A stretch of DNA of 64,000 nt from Gautieria morchelliformis (taxonomy: Eukaryota > Basidiomycota > Agaricomycetes > Gomphales > Gomphaceae). The translations under genes were made by a program, and so were the position numbers. The notes beneath the pieces are model-generated. The model was not told the DNA's origin, did no database searches, and saw only the letters and a list, made by a program, of their open reading frames with translations. The stretch is taken from positions 186,001 through 250,000 of the forward strand of contig WHVA01000044.1 in NCBI GenBank assembly GCA_015179125.1, in the 5' to 3' direction. Position 1 is the first letter of the stretch. The number at the start of each line of letters is the position of its first letter. Positions 10,896 to 20,404 of the stretch are shown here, in pieces.

Positions 10896-12071
10896 TCACC
10901 CGCTGCGTGTCACAAAATCCGACGCATCTTCCACTTCCAGTGGACCATGTTCCGCATTTCTGGAAATTTCTTCTGCAGTGGGCACTCCGCTTACGTCCGC
11001 AAGTGCGAGGAACTCTGGAAGGAGCTCGAGTTTCTCCTCTGTGGTCATAAGCCGGATATCAAAGGCTTGGGGGCACTCGCGAGCATAGTGGCCCGGTTGT
11101 CGGCATCGGAAGCAGGTGATAGTTCCGTGGCCTTTTCCGCGCATGCGGTCAACATCCATCGGGGAAGGGCCACTCTTCGAGGGGGGAGGGCTATGGTTCC
11201 TAATAGGAGCAGGTGGAGCAAGCATCGGAAATATTTTCCGTGTGGGAATGAATGCGCTTCCGGGTTTTGGCACAGGTGGAGTAGGATGAGTGGAACTGCG
11301 TGTCATCTTCCGGCTCGTCTCCACAAAGGCCTCATTTGCCTCCCTGTTCCGAGACACCTTCTGCACAGCTTGGTACCACCCTTCCGGGTCATCAAAATCC
11401 GGAGCTCCATCCCCAAGCAGCGCAACTTGGTTCTGGAGTGTCGGATCAAGTCCTCGTCGGAATTTGATGACGATCGTCTTGTCGTCGTCATATTCCGCAA
11501 GGTCGATGAGCTCCTGGAAGCGATCAATGTAGTCATCAACGGGATCCTTGGCCTGGTACCACCTGGTCCCCTCGAGCTTCGTAAGGGCTGTGAGCTGCTC
11601 ATTTTTCGGGCAGAACTGGTCGGAAAATGTTTTCTTGAAGGCGTCCCAGTCCCGGAAGTAGTTCCCCTTGCCCTTTGCTTCATGTCGGATCACCTTGTTT
11701 GCAAAACGGGCTGCACGGTCCGACTTGAAAAAGGAAAATGCCCAGTGAATCCGAGCCTGGTCGTTCGGAAAGAGGTCTTCGACAATTGCAAAGTAGATGC
11801 TGCATGTGTTGAAGAATGCGCGTCCCTTCTCCCAATCTCCGTCAAAGTCCACCGGAGTTGCGGGTTTGACCTTTGCCAACTTCGCAGACATCCTCTCTTC
11901 GGCTAGTTCCGCTTTTCCGAAATCCGGCTCATCCAGCATTGCATTTGCACCACTTTGTGGAATATCTAACTTAGCCAAAATCGTTTGTAAGGCTGCTTCA
12001 ATCGCGTTGGTCTTCATCCGGTTCCGTGTCAATTCCTCCTCCATATTCCGAAGACGATCATCCGGATCCAT
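10896..12071 (-). CDS. Gag of chromovirus B
   Basis: 391 codons from ATG at 12071 (MDPDDRLRNMEEELTRNRMK) to TGA at 10896, the same length as gag of C and D. Contains the Ty3/Gypsy gag core (WDAFKKTFSDQFCPKNEQ, DPVDDYIDRFQELIDLAEYD) and one CCHC zinc knuckle, CFRCRQPGHYAREC. The frame stays open upstream to the end of the 5' LTR, but the Met before DPDDR is shared by all three copies and is the best start. Gag assembles the particle and its knuckle binds the element RNA. The frame is complete although the neighbouring pol is broken, so it could in principle still be made. Confidence 0.88.
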   Translation of the reverse strand: MDPDDRLRNMEEELTRNRMKTNAIEAALQTILAKLDIPQSGANAMLDEPDFGKAELAEERMSAKLAKVKPATPVDFDGDWEKGRAFFNTCSIYFAIVEDLFPNDQARIHWAFSFFKSDRAARFANKVIRHEAKGKGNYFRDWDAFKKTFSDQFCPKNEQLTALTKLEGTRWYQAKDPVDDYIDRFQELIDLAEYDDDKTIVIKFRRGLDPTLQNQVALLGDGAPDFDDPEGWYQAVQKVSRNREANEAFVETSRKMTRSSTHPTPPVPKPGSAFIPTRKIFPMLAPPAPIRNHSPPPSKSGPSPMDVDRMRGKGHGTITCFRCRQPGHYARECPQAFDIRLMTTEEKLELLPEFLALADVSGVPTAEEISRNAEHGPLEVEDASDFVTRSG

Positions 12072-12232
12072 GTCAGAAGGAGAAATATGGGATGGGATTT
12101 CCGGGGTTGGGAGCTCGACATAAGAAGAGGGACTGTCGTGTGCCGTGTGCGTGGAAGAGGTCGCTGTCTCCGATTCCGAACGCACCTATGGCGAATGCAA
12201 CGCACAGTACGACCGCCAGTCCTCTAGGGAAG

Positions 12233-12242
12233 AGACTTTTCT
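12233..12242 (-). promoter_or_regulatory. Self-priming-type primer binding site of B
   Basis: AGAAAAGTCT on the minus strand, 2 nt inside the 5' LTR border. It is the exact complement of AGACTTTTCT inside the LTR, about 33 nt after the TATA-like box. Same arrangement as in C and D. Confidence 0.65.
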
Positions 12243-12244
12243 GC

Positions 12245-12724
12245 TGTAAGGGCAACCCTGGCTAGTTGTGGAGATCACACTACCACACAACTGACAAGGG
12301 GAAATCCAAAGTATGTATAAATGAACCGAGTATACAAGAGAGGGGATTCTCACCTGACAAGGGGAAATCCAAAGAGAAAAGTCTAAGGACCCCCAATGTC
12401 AGCGAGCCCGTATTATACTGCGCTGCGCAGCCAGGGACAACACTTGGCACCCGCCATCAACCCTGCATCCCCCTGACCTCCCTGACCCTTGATCGACCCT
12501 TGATGCCACCCATTACGCAAGTCGCTTGATTTCCGACACTGTTCCGAGAGTGGAAGTTGGAAATTGGAGTGGAACTGGCAAAGCGAACAGAACTGGTGGA
12601 AGTTCTCCCAGAAGTGGAATCATTTCAGGAAGCGGAGGCGGAGATGGAATCGGGCTGGAAGCGGAGTCGGAAATGGTGGGTGTGGTGTTGGAACTGGAAA
12701 TGGAAAACAGGGTGTCCCCTGACA
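12245..12724 (-). repeat. 5' LTR of chromovirus B
   Basis: Reads TGTCAGGGGACACC...CCCTTACA on the minus strand, 480 bp, about 90 percent like the C and D LTRs by eye. The right border is directly followed by pol fragment F. Confidence 0.88.
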
Positions 12725-13835
12725 GCCACTGGTCAGTTTATAGGCCGGGACTATGTGGAACGGAACCGACTGACCACGCGGAAGTTGCAACGTGCAATCC
12801 CGGTGTTCAATGTGGATGGAAGCCCCAATGAGTCAGGGTCCATCATGGAGATAGTAGACACAATTCTCCGCTACGATGGACACACAGAACGCACTTCCTT
12901 TGCAGTCACTAGCCTGGGGAAGCAAGACATCATCCTCGGGTTTACCTGGCTGCAGGAGCACAACCCAGAGATCAACTGGCAGACCCGGAAGGTGCTGATG
13001 GGTCGATGCCCAGGCAAGTGTCACATGTGCCGGTCGGAAGTGCGGAAGGAGCGCCAGGAGGAGCGGAAGACCGAACAGCTCATACAGACATGTCGTTCTG
13101 GCCCCCATCCACTGCTTGCAGAAGAAGACTCAGAAGCAGAATTTGAACCGGATCCCACTGCCAATTCCGATTCCGATTCCGACTCAGACATCATCCGACT
13201 CAGCCTGGAAGAGACTCTGGCGGAGGGGGAGCGCTTGCTGTACATAAACCTTCCACCGGAAGCGGAACACATCCAGGCCACCAGAAATATTTCGCAATGC
13301 CTTGCTGAGGCCTCCAGGAAGAATGATAAGGTGGAGGCAGAAATTCCGGAGTACCTGCGGGAGTTCAAGGACATCTTTTCCAAGGAGTCATTTGATGCCC
13401 TGCCTCCACGCAAGCTGTGGGACCATGCCATCGAGTTGGAGCCTGGGTCAAAGCCCACCAACTGCAAGGTCTACCCACTGTCACCCAAGGAGCAGGTAGC
13501 GCTCGATGTATTCCTTGTGGAAAACCTCCATACAGGGAGGATCCCCCCCTCCAAGTCACCCATGGCATCTCCAGTGTTCTTCATCAAGAAGAAGGATGGC
13601 TCGCTCAGACTTGTACAGGATTACCGGGCCTTGAATGTGATCACGATCAAGAACCGGTACCCCATTCCACTCATTTCTGAACTGATCACACAACTCCACG
13701 GGGCTAGGTACTTCACTAAGTTGGATGTCCGCTGGGGCTTCAATATTGTCCGGATCCGGGAGGGAGATGAGTGGAAGGCCGCATTCCGCACCAACCAAGG
13801 ACTCTTTGAGCCACAGGTCATGTTCTTTGGCCTCA
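12725..13835 (+). pseudogene. Pol fragment F (protease to mid RT) of the B/C/D family
   Basis: Plus-strand pol piece starting inside the protease at ATGQF (the D-C-G is already lost) and continuing with [12 protein letters not shown], then [16 protein letters not shown] and [19 protein letters not shown], and on to RT at FEPQVMFFGL. There it is cut by repeat G at 13836, just before the T-N-S-P-A-T-F region and well before the YLDD box. The frame is open across the fragment and runs back through the neighbouring LTR, giving a fortuitous 438-codon open frame from 12557. Most like B in detail (SDSDSDSD stretch). Confidence 0.9.
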
Positions 13836-15057
13836 TGTTTTGGAACCCTTCAAGACTTTGGTGTTATTGCTAACGCCTCAGTCTATCAGAACGTGTCGTT
13901 TACACGACTAGTAGAATACCGGTTCAATGCAGCAGCACAACTCCGGAAATAATTTAATATTTGTACCTTGGTTGCAATCCGTGTAATAACTAGTCCAAGT
14001 TATTACAGCTAGAAGGCAATGCATTTTTTAGCTGCACTGAACAATAAACTAAAAGAGTGTGTAGGTTCAAGGACACTATCGGGGTCCAAGAGTATCCCTT
14101 TTAATAAAGAGGGAATAGGCTCCGCAGGAGAGTTTGTGAGTCGATTGGGTCGACCAACGTCAATGCACTGCAATAACGAGAGAGTAATGTGAAGTGGCTT
14201 TCGCACACAACTTGACTTGACTTGTGAAAGTCACTGAACAGGAAAATCAACTGAACAGCTCATCTCGGGTATTGGAGTGCTAATTGACAAGAAAATCGAT
14301 TGTCAACCTCACTCTGTAGAGTTTCACCCAGCGTGTTAGGCTAAGTGGCTAAGCAGTAAAGCAACTACTTAACTAAGAATAGTTACTCTAAGCAAGAGTA
14401 GTATTCTAGTTCCGGTTAGGAACTTAGGTAAGATGTGCAAGTCACACAAGCTGTGTAGGATAGTGTCAGGGGACACCCTGTTTTCCTTTTCCAGTTCCAA
14501 CACCACACCCAGTTCCGACTCCATTTCCGACTCCGCTTCCGGTTCCGATTCCATCTCCGCCTCCGCTTTCGGAAATTATTCCGCTTCTCGGAGAACTTCC
14601 ACCAGTTCTGTTCGCCTTGCCAGTTCCACTCCAATTTCCGACTTCCACTCTTGGAACAGTGTCGGAAATCAAGCGACTCGCGGAATAGGTGACATCAAGG
14701 GTCGATCAAGGGTCAGGGAGGTCAGGAGGGTGCAGGGTTGATGGCGGGCGCCAAGTGTTGTCCCTGGCTGCGCAGCGTAGTATAATACAGGCTCGCTGAC
14801 ATTGGGGGTCCTTAGACTTTTCTCTTTGGATTTCCCCTTGTCAGGTGAGAATCCCCTCCCTTGTATGCTCTGTTCATTTATACATACTTTGGATTTCCCC
14901 TTGTCAGTTGTGTGGTAGTGTGATCTCCACAACTAGTCAGGGTTGCCCTTACAGATAGAAGATGGGTAGATTGATTACTCAAAAGACAGGCAAAGGGCCT
15001 CCTTTTATATTGTAATGTACAGGAGCTTAGTAAGCAGGTAGAACCTTCTATCTATTA
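13836..15057. repeat. Repeat G copy 1 (LTR-like), with nested solo LTR
   Basis: Starts TGTTTTGGAACC and matches 58396-59129 along its whole length once the nested solo LTR (14464-14953) and its duplication are removed (about 730 bp). Shared landmarks are GGTTCAAGGACACTATCGGGG, two copies of a 'caactga' rich block and GGCCTCCTTTTATATTGTAA near the end. Size and TG start suggest an LTR, perhaps Copia-like, but I cannot define the 3' terminus or a target duplication. It truncates fragment F on the left and ends 6 bp from the Helitron terminus on the right. Confidence 0.7.
14464..14953 (+). repeat. Solo LTR of the B/C/D family
   Basis: TGTCAGGGGACACC...TTGCCCTTACA, 490 bp, flanked by the perfect 5-bp duplication GATAG (14459-14463 and 14954-14958). 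No internal sequence, so it formed by LTR-LTR recombination. It interrupts repeat G. Confidence 0.93.
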
Positions 15058-15063
15058 ATGGAA

Positions 15064-15091
15064 CTAGGTGGGTACCCACGCTTCGCGCGGG
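15064..15091 (-). other. Helitron 3' end: hairpin plus CTAG
   Basis: Minus-strand stem CCCGCGC (15091-15085), loop GAA, stem GCGTGGG (15081-15075), then TACCCAC and CTAG. The same bases also form the perfect palindrome GTGGGTACCCAC (15068-15079). Confidence 0.8.
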
Positions 15092-15264
15092 GGTGTAGGT
15101 CAAGCGCCTCCGTAAGGTCAAAGGCATCAGTAAGTCTAACACATTGGTAAGTCTAACATATCAGTAAGGTCAAGTACATTGGGGAAAACCAAAGTAATCA
15201 ATTTGCATCAAGTAAAATGAAGTCAAACACATAAACCATATCAAGAGAAGTGGATATAAAAAAA

Positions 15265-16956
15265 TCAAGGAGCTCTAAGTAATACATCTTTATATACAAT
15301 GTTGGTTGTGTCCAAACCCTCCTCAAGCAAGACCTTCACTCTGTTCCAGTTGGTCCCTCTTGATACACCAACATACAACTGACCATGTCCAAACACTGGA
15401 TATCTCAGGTCCAGCCCAACCGTACCCAAAGACTGTCCCTGAGACTTGTTGATAGTCATTGCAAATGCCAAACGCACTGGAAACTGCCTCCTTTGCAGCA
15501 CAAATGGCAACTCTCCCTCTGATGGCTTAATGATGATCCTGGGGATGAAAGCAATATTTCCTGCACATGGACCTGAGATGATCCTGACCTCCAACACTCT
15601 AATGCTTATCCTCACCAACCGCAACCTTGTCCCATTGCATAGTCCTTGCTTCTGATCCAAATTGCACAACAGCATCAGAGGCACTCCAGGCTTGACTTCC
15701 AAGCGAGCAGGAGGAAGACAGCCCATCTCTATGGAATTCAGATACTCCACAGGATACCGATCTACATCGTCGGATTCTTCAATGGAATTTGCACAGTGCA
15801 AGACCTGAGCATCACCTGGAAACTCCCTAAACACCATGGAATTGATCTCATTGACCTCAGTGTTTCTGGCACAGAGGATGGCACGCTCCAAAAAGTAATT
15901 GTCCTGGGCAGGGACTTGATTGCCAATGCCAGGGTATATTTCCTGGATCAGATCTTCAATTCCAGGGCCACAAACCATGTGAGGAGGGAGTGAGAACGTA
16001 TGATCTAGTGGGAGATCCTTTCCCTGGCCCACATTCTGCAGCCATTCTGCAAACCTGGCTCTGTCAGGGTCATTTCTCACCCGCATGTTCTCTGTCAGAT
16101 GGATGACCTTGATCTTTGGCCACAGATATGACTTCTGAAGGGTAGCTCCCACGATATCCTCCTTGGAGCCTTTAGGGACAATTGGGAGAGTCTGCTGAAA
16201 GTCACCTCCAAAGGCGACTGTGATGCCACCAAAGGGTCTGTCAGGCTGGTCAAGGAAATCCCTCAGTGTCCTGTCAATGGCCTCTATGGCATGGCGATGC
16301 TGCATTGCAGCCTCATCCCAGATGAGGAGACTGGCCTGTCTCAGCATGTCAGCCTTTTCAGAGTTCTTTTTGATGGAGGAGAAAGAGCGCTCATGGACAG
16401 GAATGGGAATTCCAAGCATGCTATGAGAGGTTGTACCCTTAGTGAGGATAAGGGCAGCCATTGCAGATGAGGCTACTGCAATCACAATGAGGCTCTCCGC
16501 TCTACAGGAGTGGATTAGAGTGTTCCATGTGAATGATTTCCCAGAGCCACCTGAGCCAGTGACAAAAAACATTTGTCCATCAGGTTTCCCATGAGCATCT
16601 CTGGTCAGTGCCGACCGTAATATCTGATCATGCGCAGACCTTTGCCCCTCATTCAGCTTGGGAACCTCCTCATCAGCTATGTCCCTCTCTTCAACAGGGT
16701 CATAGTCCCTCTGCTCAGCTATGAACCTGTTTCCAATGAGGGCCTCCCACTCGCCTGCCACCCGAGGCATATCATCAAAGCTGCTCAAGGACATTCCACC
16801 CTGCTGGAGGATTTTTTCCAAGAGAAAGAGGCCAAAATCATAAACCTGATCGTCCTGTGGATCCTGCATACCATGTCTGATTTGGAGCTGATGTCTGAGA
16901 TCGTCATGTTGGGTGCATTGATGCTCCTGCACCAAAATCAAGCATAATATATCCAA
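15265..16956 (-). CDS. Helitron Pif1-like helicase (C-terminal part of RepHel)
   Basis: About 550 residues of superfamily 1B DNA helicase: Walker A in VTGSGGSGKSFTWN, motif II in LLIWDEAAM, motif III in VAFGGDFQQTLPIV, and the C-terminal motifs MTINKSQGQSL and YVGVSRG. In Helitrons this domain is fused behind a HUH Rep nuclease and unwinds DNA during rolling-circle transposition. Rep is absent here. The open frame begins inside an apparent intron (TTGATTTTGGTGCAG acceptor at about 16925), so the coding exon probably starts at E-H-Q-C-T-Q-H near 16922; the ATG at 16956 is likely not used. The frame itself has no internal stop and ends at TAA 15265. Confidence 0.9.
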   Translation of the reverse strand: MDILCLILVQEHQCTQHDDLRHQLQIRHGMQDPQDDQVYDFGLFLLEKILQQGGMSLSSFDDMPRVAGEWEALIGNRFIAEQRDYDPVEERDIADEEVPKLNEGQRSAHDQILRSALTRDAHGKPDGQMFFVTGSGGSGKSFTWNTLIHSCRAESLIVIAVASSAMAALILTKGTTSHSMLGIPIPVHERSFSSIKKNSEKADMLRQASLLIWDEAAMQHRHAIEAIDRTLRDFLDQPDRPFGGITVAFGGDFQQTLPIVPKGSKEDIVGATLQKSYLWPKIKVIHLTENMRVRNDPDRARFAEWLQNVGQGKDLPLDHTFSLPPHMVCGPGIEDLIQEIYPGIGNQVPAQDNYFLERAILCARNTEVNEINSMVFREFPGDAQVLHCANSIEESDDVDRYPVEYLNSIEMGCLPPARLEVKPGVPLMLLCNLDQKQGLCNGTRLRLVRISIRVLEVRIISGPCAGNIAFIPRIIIKPSEGELPFVLQRRQFPVRLAFAMTINKSQGQSLGTVGLDLRYPVFGHGQLYVGVSRGTNWNRVKVLLEEGLDTTNIVYKDVLLRAP

Positions 16957-17232
16957 TTTGTTGTGTGCTTTCTCAATTTCTTCTCATGTTGTTCTTGTAT
17001 CATGCATCCATTTCTCTGGTTATTTTCGAAATTTTCCACTCACTCCCTGTCTCTCTATTTCATTTTGTTATTCCTACTTTCGCAAGCGGCTGCACCCAGC
17101 GGAGTCTGAAATGACTTCGACGCGCGAGCTCTTGGGCGCTAAAGGGCCGGGTAGTAGTACATGCGCAGTGAAACAGTTTCCCCCTCTCTCAGTGACAACT
17201 AAATTCACTGAGAGAGGCAAGTAAATTAGTCT
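16905..17232 (-). repeat. About 330-bp module, inverted partner of 1-330
   Basis: Reverse complement matches 1-330 up to the codons E-H-x-C-T-Q-H. Upstream in the Helitron, so it should hold its 5' region and promoter. Confidence 0.85.
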
Positions 17233-17346
17233 AGCATTCTTTCGATTTATTAACCTAGAAATCCTCTGTAGTGAATTGTTTTCTAGGTAGTGTATAATAT
17301 ATTTAGAGTGACAACTAAATTCACTGAGAGAGTGAATTGTTTTCTA
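17194..17346. repeat. Interleaved short direct repeats
   Basis: GTGACAACTAAATTCACTGA with GAGAG occurs at 17194-17218 and 17312-17336, and GTGAATTGTTTTCTAG at 17271-17286 and 17331-17346. They lie at the outer edge of the Helitron module and may mark nested insertion or slippage there. Confidence 0.75.
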
Positions 17347-17398
17347 GTCTATTCTTTTGAGCAACAAGTCCATACCTACTGCCTATAATTCCTGTCCT

Positions 17399-18886
17399 CT
17401 ACAATGGGCCCGTGATTGAGAGCCGCAGGGTGGTGCTCTGAGGCGTCAGCACTTCCCTGGCGTCAACGAGGCTCGGCCATTGGTCCGTCGAGCCGAAGAG
17501 GTCGAGTAGCCTCGCCCTGAGCGGTGATGCGACCCCTTTGACCTGGGGTGCAAGGGCCTTCAACCACATCCAGACGTCCATGTCATCTAGGTTGAAGATG
17601 CCATCCACGTTGTCACGGATGGCGGAGGGGATTCCTTCAGGGTTGTGTATCCAACCCTTTAGAATGGCCGCGATGTCATGCGGGGTACCGCCTGCTATCA
17701 CGAGACAATCCCTCTTGGGATTGCGAGCGCGTTGTTCGCACTCGATGCGTTTGAATACACCGATCATTTCGCGTGTACGCACGATCTGCGGCGTTTCTTT
17801 TGTGCGCGCTATGAGTTCGACGAAGCGGGGTTCGTCGAGCGGGCAGACGTCGTACCATTGGGTACGACGTTGTTGGGCCTTTCCTACCGGTCGTGGTAGG
17901 AGGCCCGTCTCGGAGATTGGTGGATCTCCGAGTGGGATGAGCCTTCCCTCCCCCGGGTAGGGAGGATGAACCGACTCAACTGTCCCCGCCGGCGGAGGTA
18001 GGGCCACGCCAGGCCCGATGTACTGGGCCTCGACCTGTGCTACCCGCCGCTGAAGGGCGGGGTCGTTGATGGTGTGCGACGATGACGCCGCTAGGTAAGC
18101 GCTGATTGCGCTTTCCTTCGCAACGGCTAGCCCATTGACGGTGTGGAGGGAGCTGCGCAATTTCTTGTGCTTTTTCTTTGGCTGCTCTGCCAGCCACTGT
18201 GCCCGTTCGGGGTCATACGTCTTCCAGACGGACGAGTTGGACTCCCATCCATCTGGGACGCCGTACGCAGAGTCGGAAGGTGCGCTCTGCCCTTCCATTG
18301 TTGTTGTGGTCGGAGTTGGCACCGACAATCGGGATGCGAGCCCCGATGTTGCGTGCGTCGGCAACGGCGCCGTCGCACGAGGTGAAGATGGCCCGGCCAC
18401 TGGGTCTGTGGCCGGGTCATGTCGCGGCCTTTTTGAGGCAGCGTGGACCAGGGTAACCTGGAGCTGGGCTGCACTCAGCTGATGCTCCAGTTCCTTGATC
18501 CTGGCGCGCTCGGTTACGAGCGCGTCGTCACGGTCCTCGACCGCGCGTTCTAGCTCCTTGACCTCTTTTTTGAGGTCGTGGACGTCCCGGAGGGGCTCGT
18601 CTCGCGCGTCACGCGCGATGCCCCTTGGGAGCCATCCCCAAGCTGCATAGACAGCGTCGCCGATGTCTTCATCCCGCAACTTGACCTTGCGGGTGCCGGT
18701 CGCGGCCCTAAGGTGCACGGCGTAGTCCGCGCATGTTGCGCAATCATCCGGGTGGACGATGGTGAGGGCGTCCTCCCATCCCACGATCGTCCAGTGCTCC
18801 TGGTCTATCGGAGCACGGAGAATGTCTGCGGCCCCTTGTCTCGGGGCCGTTGTTTGCGTTGTGGACGTTGACGGGTCAACGTCCAT
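17399..18886 (-). CDS. Additional ORF downstream of integrase in element E, unknown function
   Basis: 495-codon open frame on the same strand as gag-pol, starting MDVDPSTSTTQTTAPRQG 144 bp after the chromodomain frame ends. It has a Cys pair in HPDDCATCADYAVHL (about residues 45-60), a heptad-like coiled coil (DLKKEVKELERAVEDRDD, about 105-148), a Pro/Ser/Thr-rich middle with a basic KKKHKKLR patch, and a more globular C-terminus (IAGGTPHDIAAILKGWIHN). It is intact although gag-pol around it is broken. I do not recognise the family. Its position suggests an accessory gene of the element, comparable to extra ORFs known in some plant LTR elements; a separate gene next to the element is the alternative. 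Confidence 0.7.
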   Translation of the reverse strand: MDVDPSTSTTQTTAPRQGAADILRAPIDQEHWTIVGWEDALTIVHPDDCATCADYAVHLRAATGTRKVKLRDEDIGDAVYAAWGWLPRGIARDARDEPLRDVHDLKKEVKELERAVEDRDDALVTERARIKELEHQLSAAQLQVTLVHAASKRPRHDPATDPVAGPSSPRATAPLPTHATSGLASRLSVPTPTTTTMEGQSAPSDSAYGVPDGWESNSSVWKTYDPERAQWLAEQPKKKHKKLRSSLHTVNGLAVAKESAISAYLAASSSHTINDPALQRRVAQVEAQYIGPGVALPPPAGTVESVHPPYPGEGRLIPLGDPPISETGLLPRPVGKAQQRRTQWYDVCPLDEPRFVELIARTKETPQIVRTREMIGVFKRIECEQRARNPKRDCLVIAGGTPHDIAAILKGWIHNPEGIPSAIRDNVDGIFNLDDMDVWMWLKALAPQVKGVASPLRARLLDLFGSTDQWPSLVDAREVLTPQSTTLRLSITGPL

Positions 18887-19029
18887 CCCATCTTTGGGGG
18901 CATCATCTTCGTGGGTAGATGATGGTGGTGGTTGCTTCCAAGAAGCGATGCGCCCTCGGAAAGATCCGAGGTGAAAATTTAACCGCGCCGTGGCTGGTGC
19001 ATCACGTGGCCTGCACGTGACAGACGCGT

Positions 19030-19296
19030 CTAGCGGCGTCTGGGGAGGTCGCGTGGCTTGCCCACCCCCCGAAGCTCTAGGTAGCTATCCAGGGCTTCAA
19101 GGTCCTTGCAGGACAACATGGGTTCCCATGTCACGTCGCCTAGGGTCCAACGGACCTGGAATTCCAGATCCGTTGAGTGTATCCATCGATGTGCGATAAT
19201 CTCGTCGACAAGCCACTCCTCGTCGTCATTTGCTCCGAAGTCATAAAATGACTTGGCCTCACGACGAGGGAACAATTCGTCGTTGTTAGCCTCGTA
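19030..19296 (-). pseudogene. Chromodomain of element E
   Basis: EWLVDEIIAHRWI, LEFQVRWTLGDVTWEPML and LEALDSYLELRG form a chromodomain at the end of pol. A TGA at 19297-19299 separates it from integrase in the same frame (LVW-stop-YEANNDELF), so it was probably fused before a CGA to TGA change. Confidence 0.82.
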
Positions 19297-20404
19297 TCAC
19301 CATACGAGGCTGGAATGGAAGACCGGTGAAATGCGACGGCTTTTCAGTTCGTCGGGAAGATCAAGGGTCACCGTCGAGGCGTCGTTGTGAGCCTCGACGA
19401 CCGGTACGGTCCAATGTACCGCGGGACTAGTTTTCTGGCTCTTCCTTTCGGGAGAGTTAGGTTTTGTGTCGAAAGGTAGACGGGTCGTTGGCCCGTACCT
19501 GTCGCTCACCATACGTTTCTTATTTGCGTGAAACGTTTGCGTCACTCGATGCTCTATGATTGCATCGTGTGCCGCCATCAGGTTCCATTTTGCCTGATGT
19601 GCAACTGGGCCACCCCTTGAATGGGGTGTCCGTGGCTATGGGGAGGTCTATCCGCGGCATATAGCCATGGATCAGCTCGAAAGGTGCGAACCCTGTGGTC
19701 GCACTGACATTGCTGTTGAGGGCGACCTCAACCATTGGGCATTTCACTGCCCAATCCTTCTGATCGTCTCTGACGACCGCGCGCAATATCTGGCCGATCG
19801 AGCGGTTTGCCTGCTCGGTTGCTCCATCCGTTTGTGGATGGAAGGCAGTTGACATGAGGAGCTTAGTCCCCATGAGTCGCTGGAGTTCACGCCAGAAGAT
19901 GACATGAACTTTGAGTCTCTGTCCGAGACGATGGAGTCGGGAACTCCGTGCAGTCGGATGACCTCTTTCAGAAACAGCCAGGCTACTCCCTTGGCTGACA
20001 CGCTCGTCGTGGTTGGCACGAGGTGTATGAGCGACGTTAGTCGGTCGATGACTACCATCAGGTAGTCGCAGTCGTTGGATTTGGGCAGGGGCCCCATGAA
20101 GTGATGCCAATCGACTGCCACGGCCTATCCGGAATGGGTAGGCTGTGTAGTAGGCCTTTGGGCCGTTGTGGCCCGGTTTTCGTCATCTGGCACCTCGCGC
20201 ACGATGTGCAGAATGCTTCTATGTCTGGGTTCATGCCCGGCCACCAATATGCTCTTCGAACGTAGTTCGAAGTCTTCAGATGGCCGTAGTGGCCGACTAT
20301 CTGATGTGCCCGATCGATGATAATTTCGATCAGCCTCCTTCCCCCTTGAAGAACAGAGCGGGGGACGGCAATGACGTCTCTCTTGAGCTGATTCTTAGTC
20401 CAGA
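19297..20404 (-). pseudogene. Integrase of element E (frameshifted)
   Basis: HHCC finger (RAHQIVGHYGH, CTSCARCQ) at about 20310-20200; core with VSDRDSKFMSS (second Asp) and HPQTDGATEQANRSIG (catalytic Glu) in two different frames; GPY/F-like tail to LVW. At about 20101 the sequence reads SIG-I-T-S-W-G-P where S-I-G-I-D-F-M-G-P would be expected, a one-base loss in the codon of the first catalytic Asp. At least two more frame changes follow. Confidence 0.85.

Larger units (their letters stand above)
7427..12724 (-). mobile_element. Chromovirus B: 3'-truncated Ty3/Gypsy element of the C/D family
   Basis: Minus-strand order from the right: 5' LTR 12245-12724, primer site 12233-12242, gag 12071-10896, pol 10890-7427. 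It is the same family as C and D, clearly diverged from them, with several frameshifts and stops. The end of pol (GPY/F, chromodomain) and the 3' LTR are missing because homology ends exactly at the A LTR border (7427). The 5' LTR abuts pol fragment F of the same family, without leader or gag between. Confidence 0.9.
15064..17232 (-). mobile_element. Helitron remnant with helicase and 3' terminus
   Basis: On the minus strand the element ends in CTAG (15067-15064) followed by T, preceded after a short spacer by a hairpin (15091-15075, CCCGCGC-GAA-GCGTGGG, one G-T pair); this is the standard Helitron 3' end. It contains a Pif1-type helicase gene but no Rep nuclease, so it is internally deleted and not autonomous. 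The 5' side is the 330-bp module also found at 1-330; the exact 5' TC end is not certain and may lie in the direct repeats at 17194-17346. Confidence 0.8.

Noticed and set aside
10803..11906. 367-codon plus-strand open frame
   Set aside because: It is the complement of gag of B; the Gag frame has the CCHC knuckle and family motifs, and the same shadow recurs at C and D.
12557..12724. N-terminal extension of the F open frame
   Set aside because: It is LTR sequence of B read antisense; the open frame across the junction is accidental.
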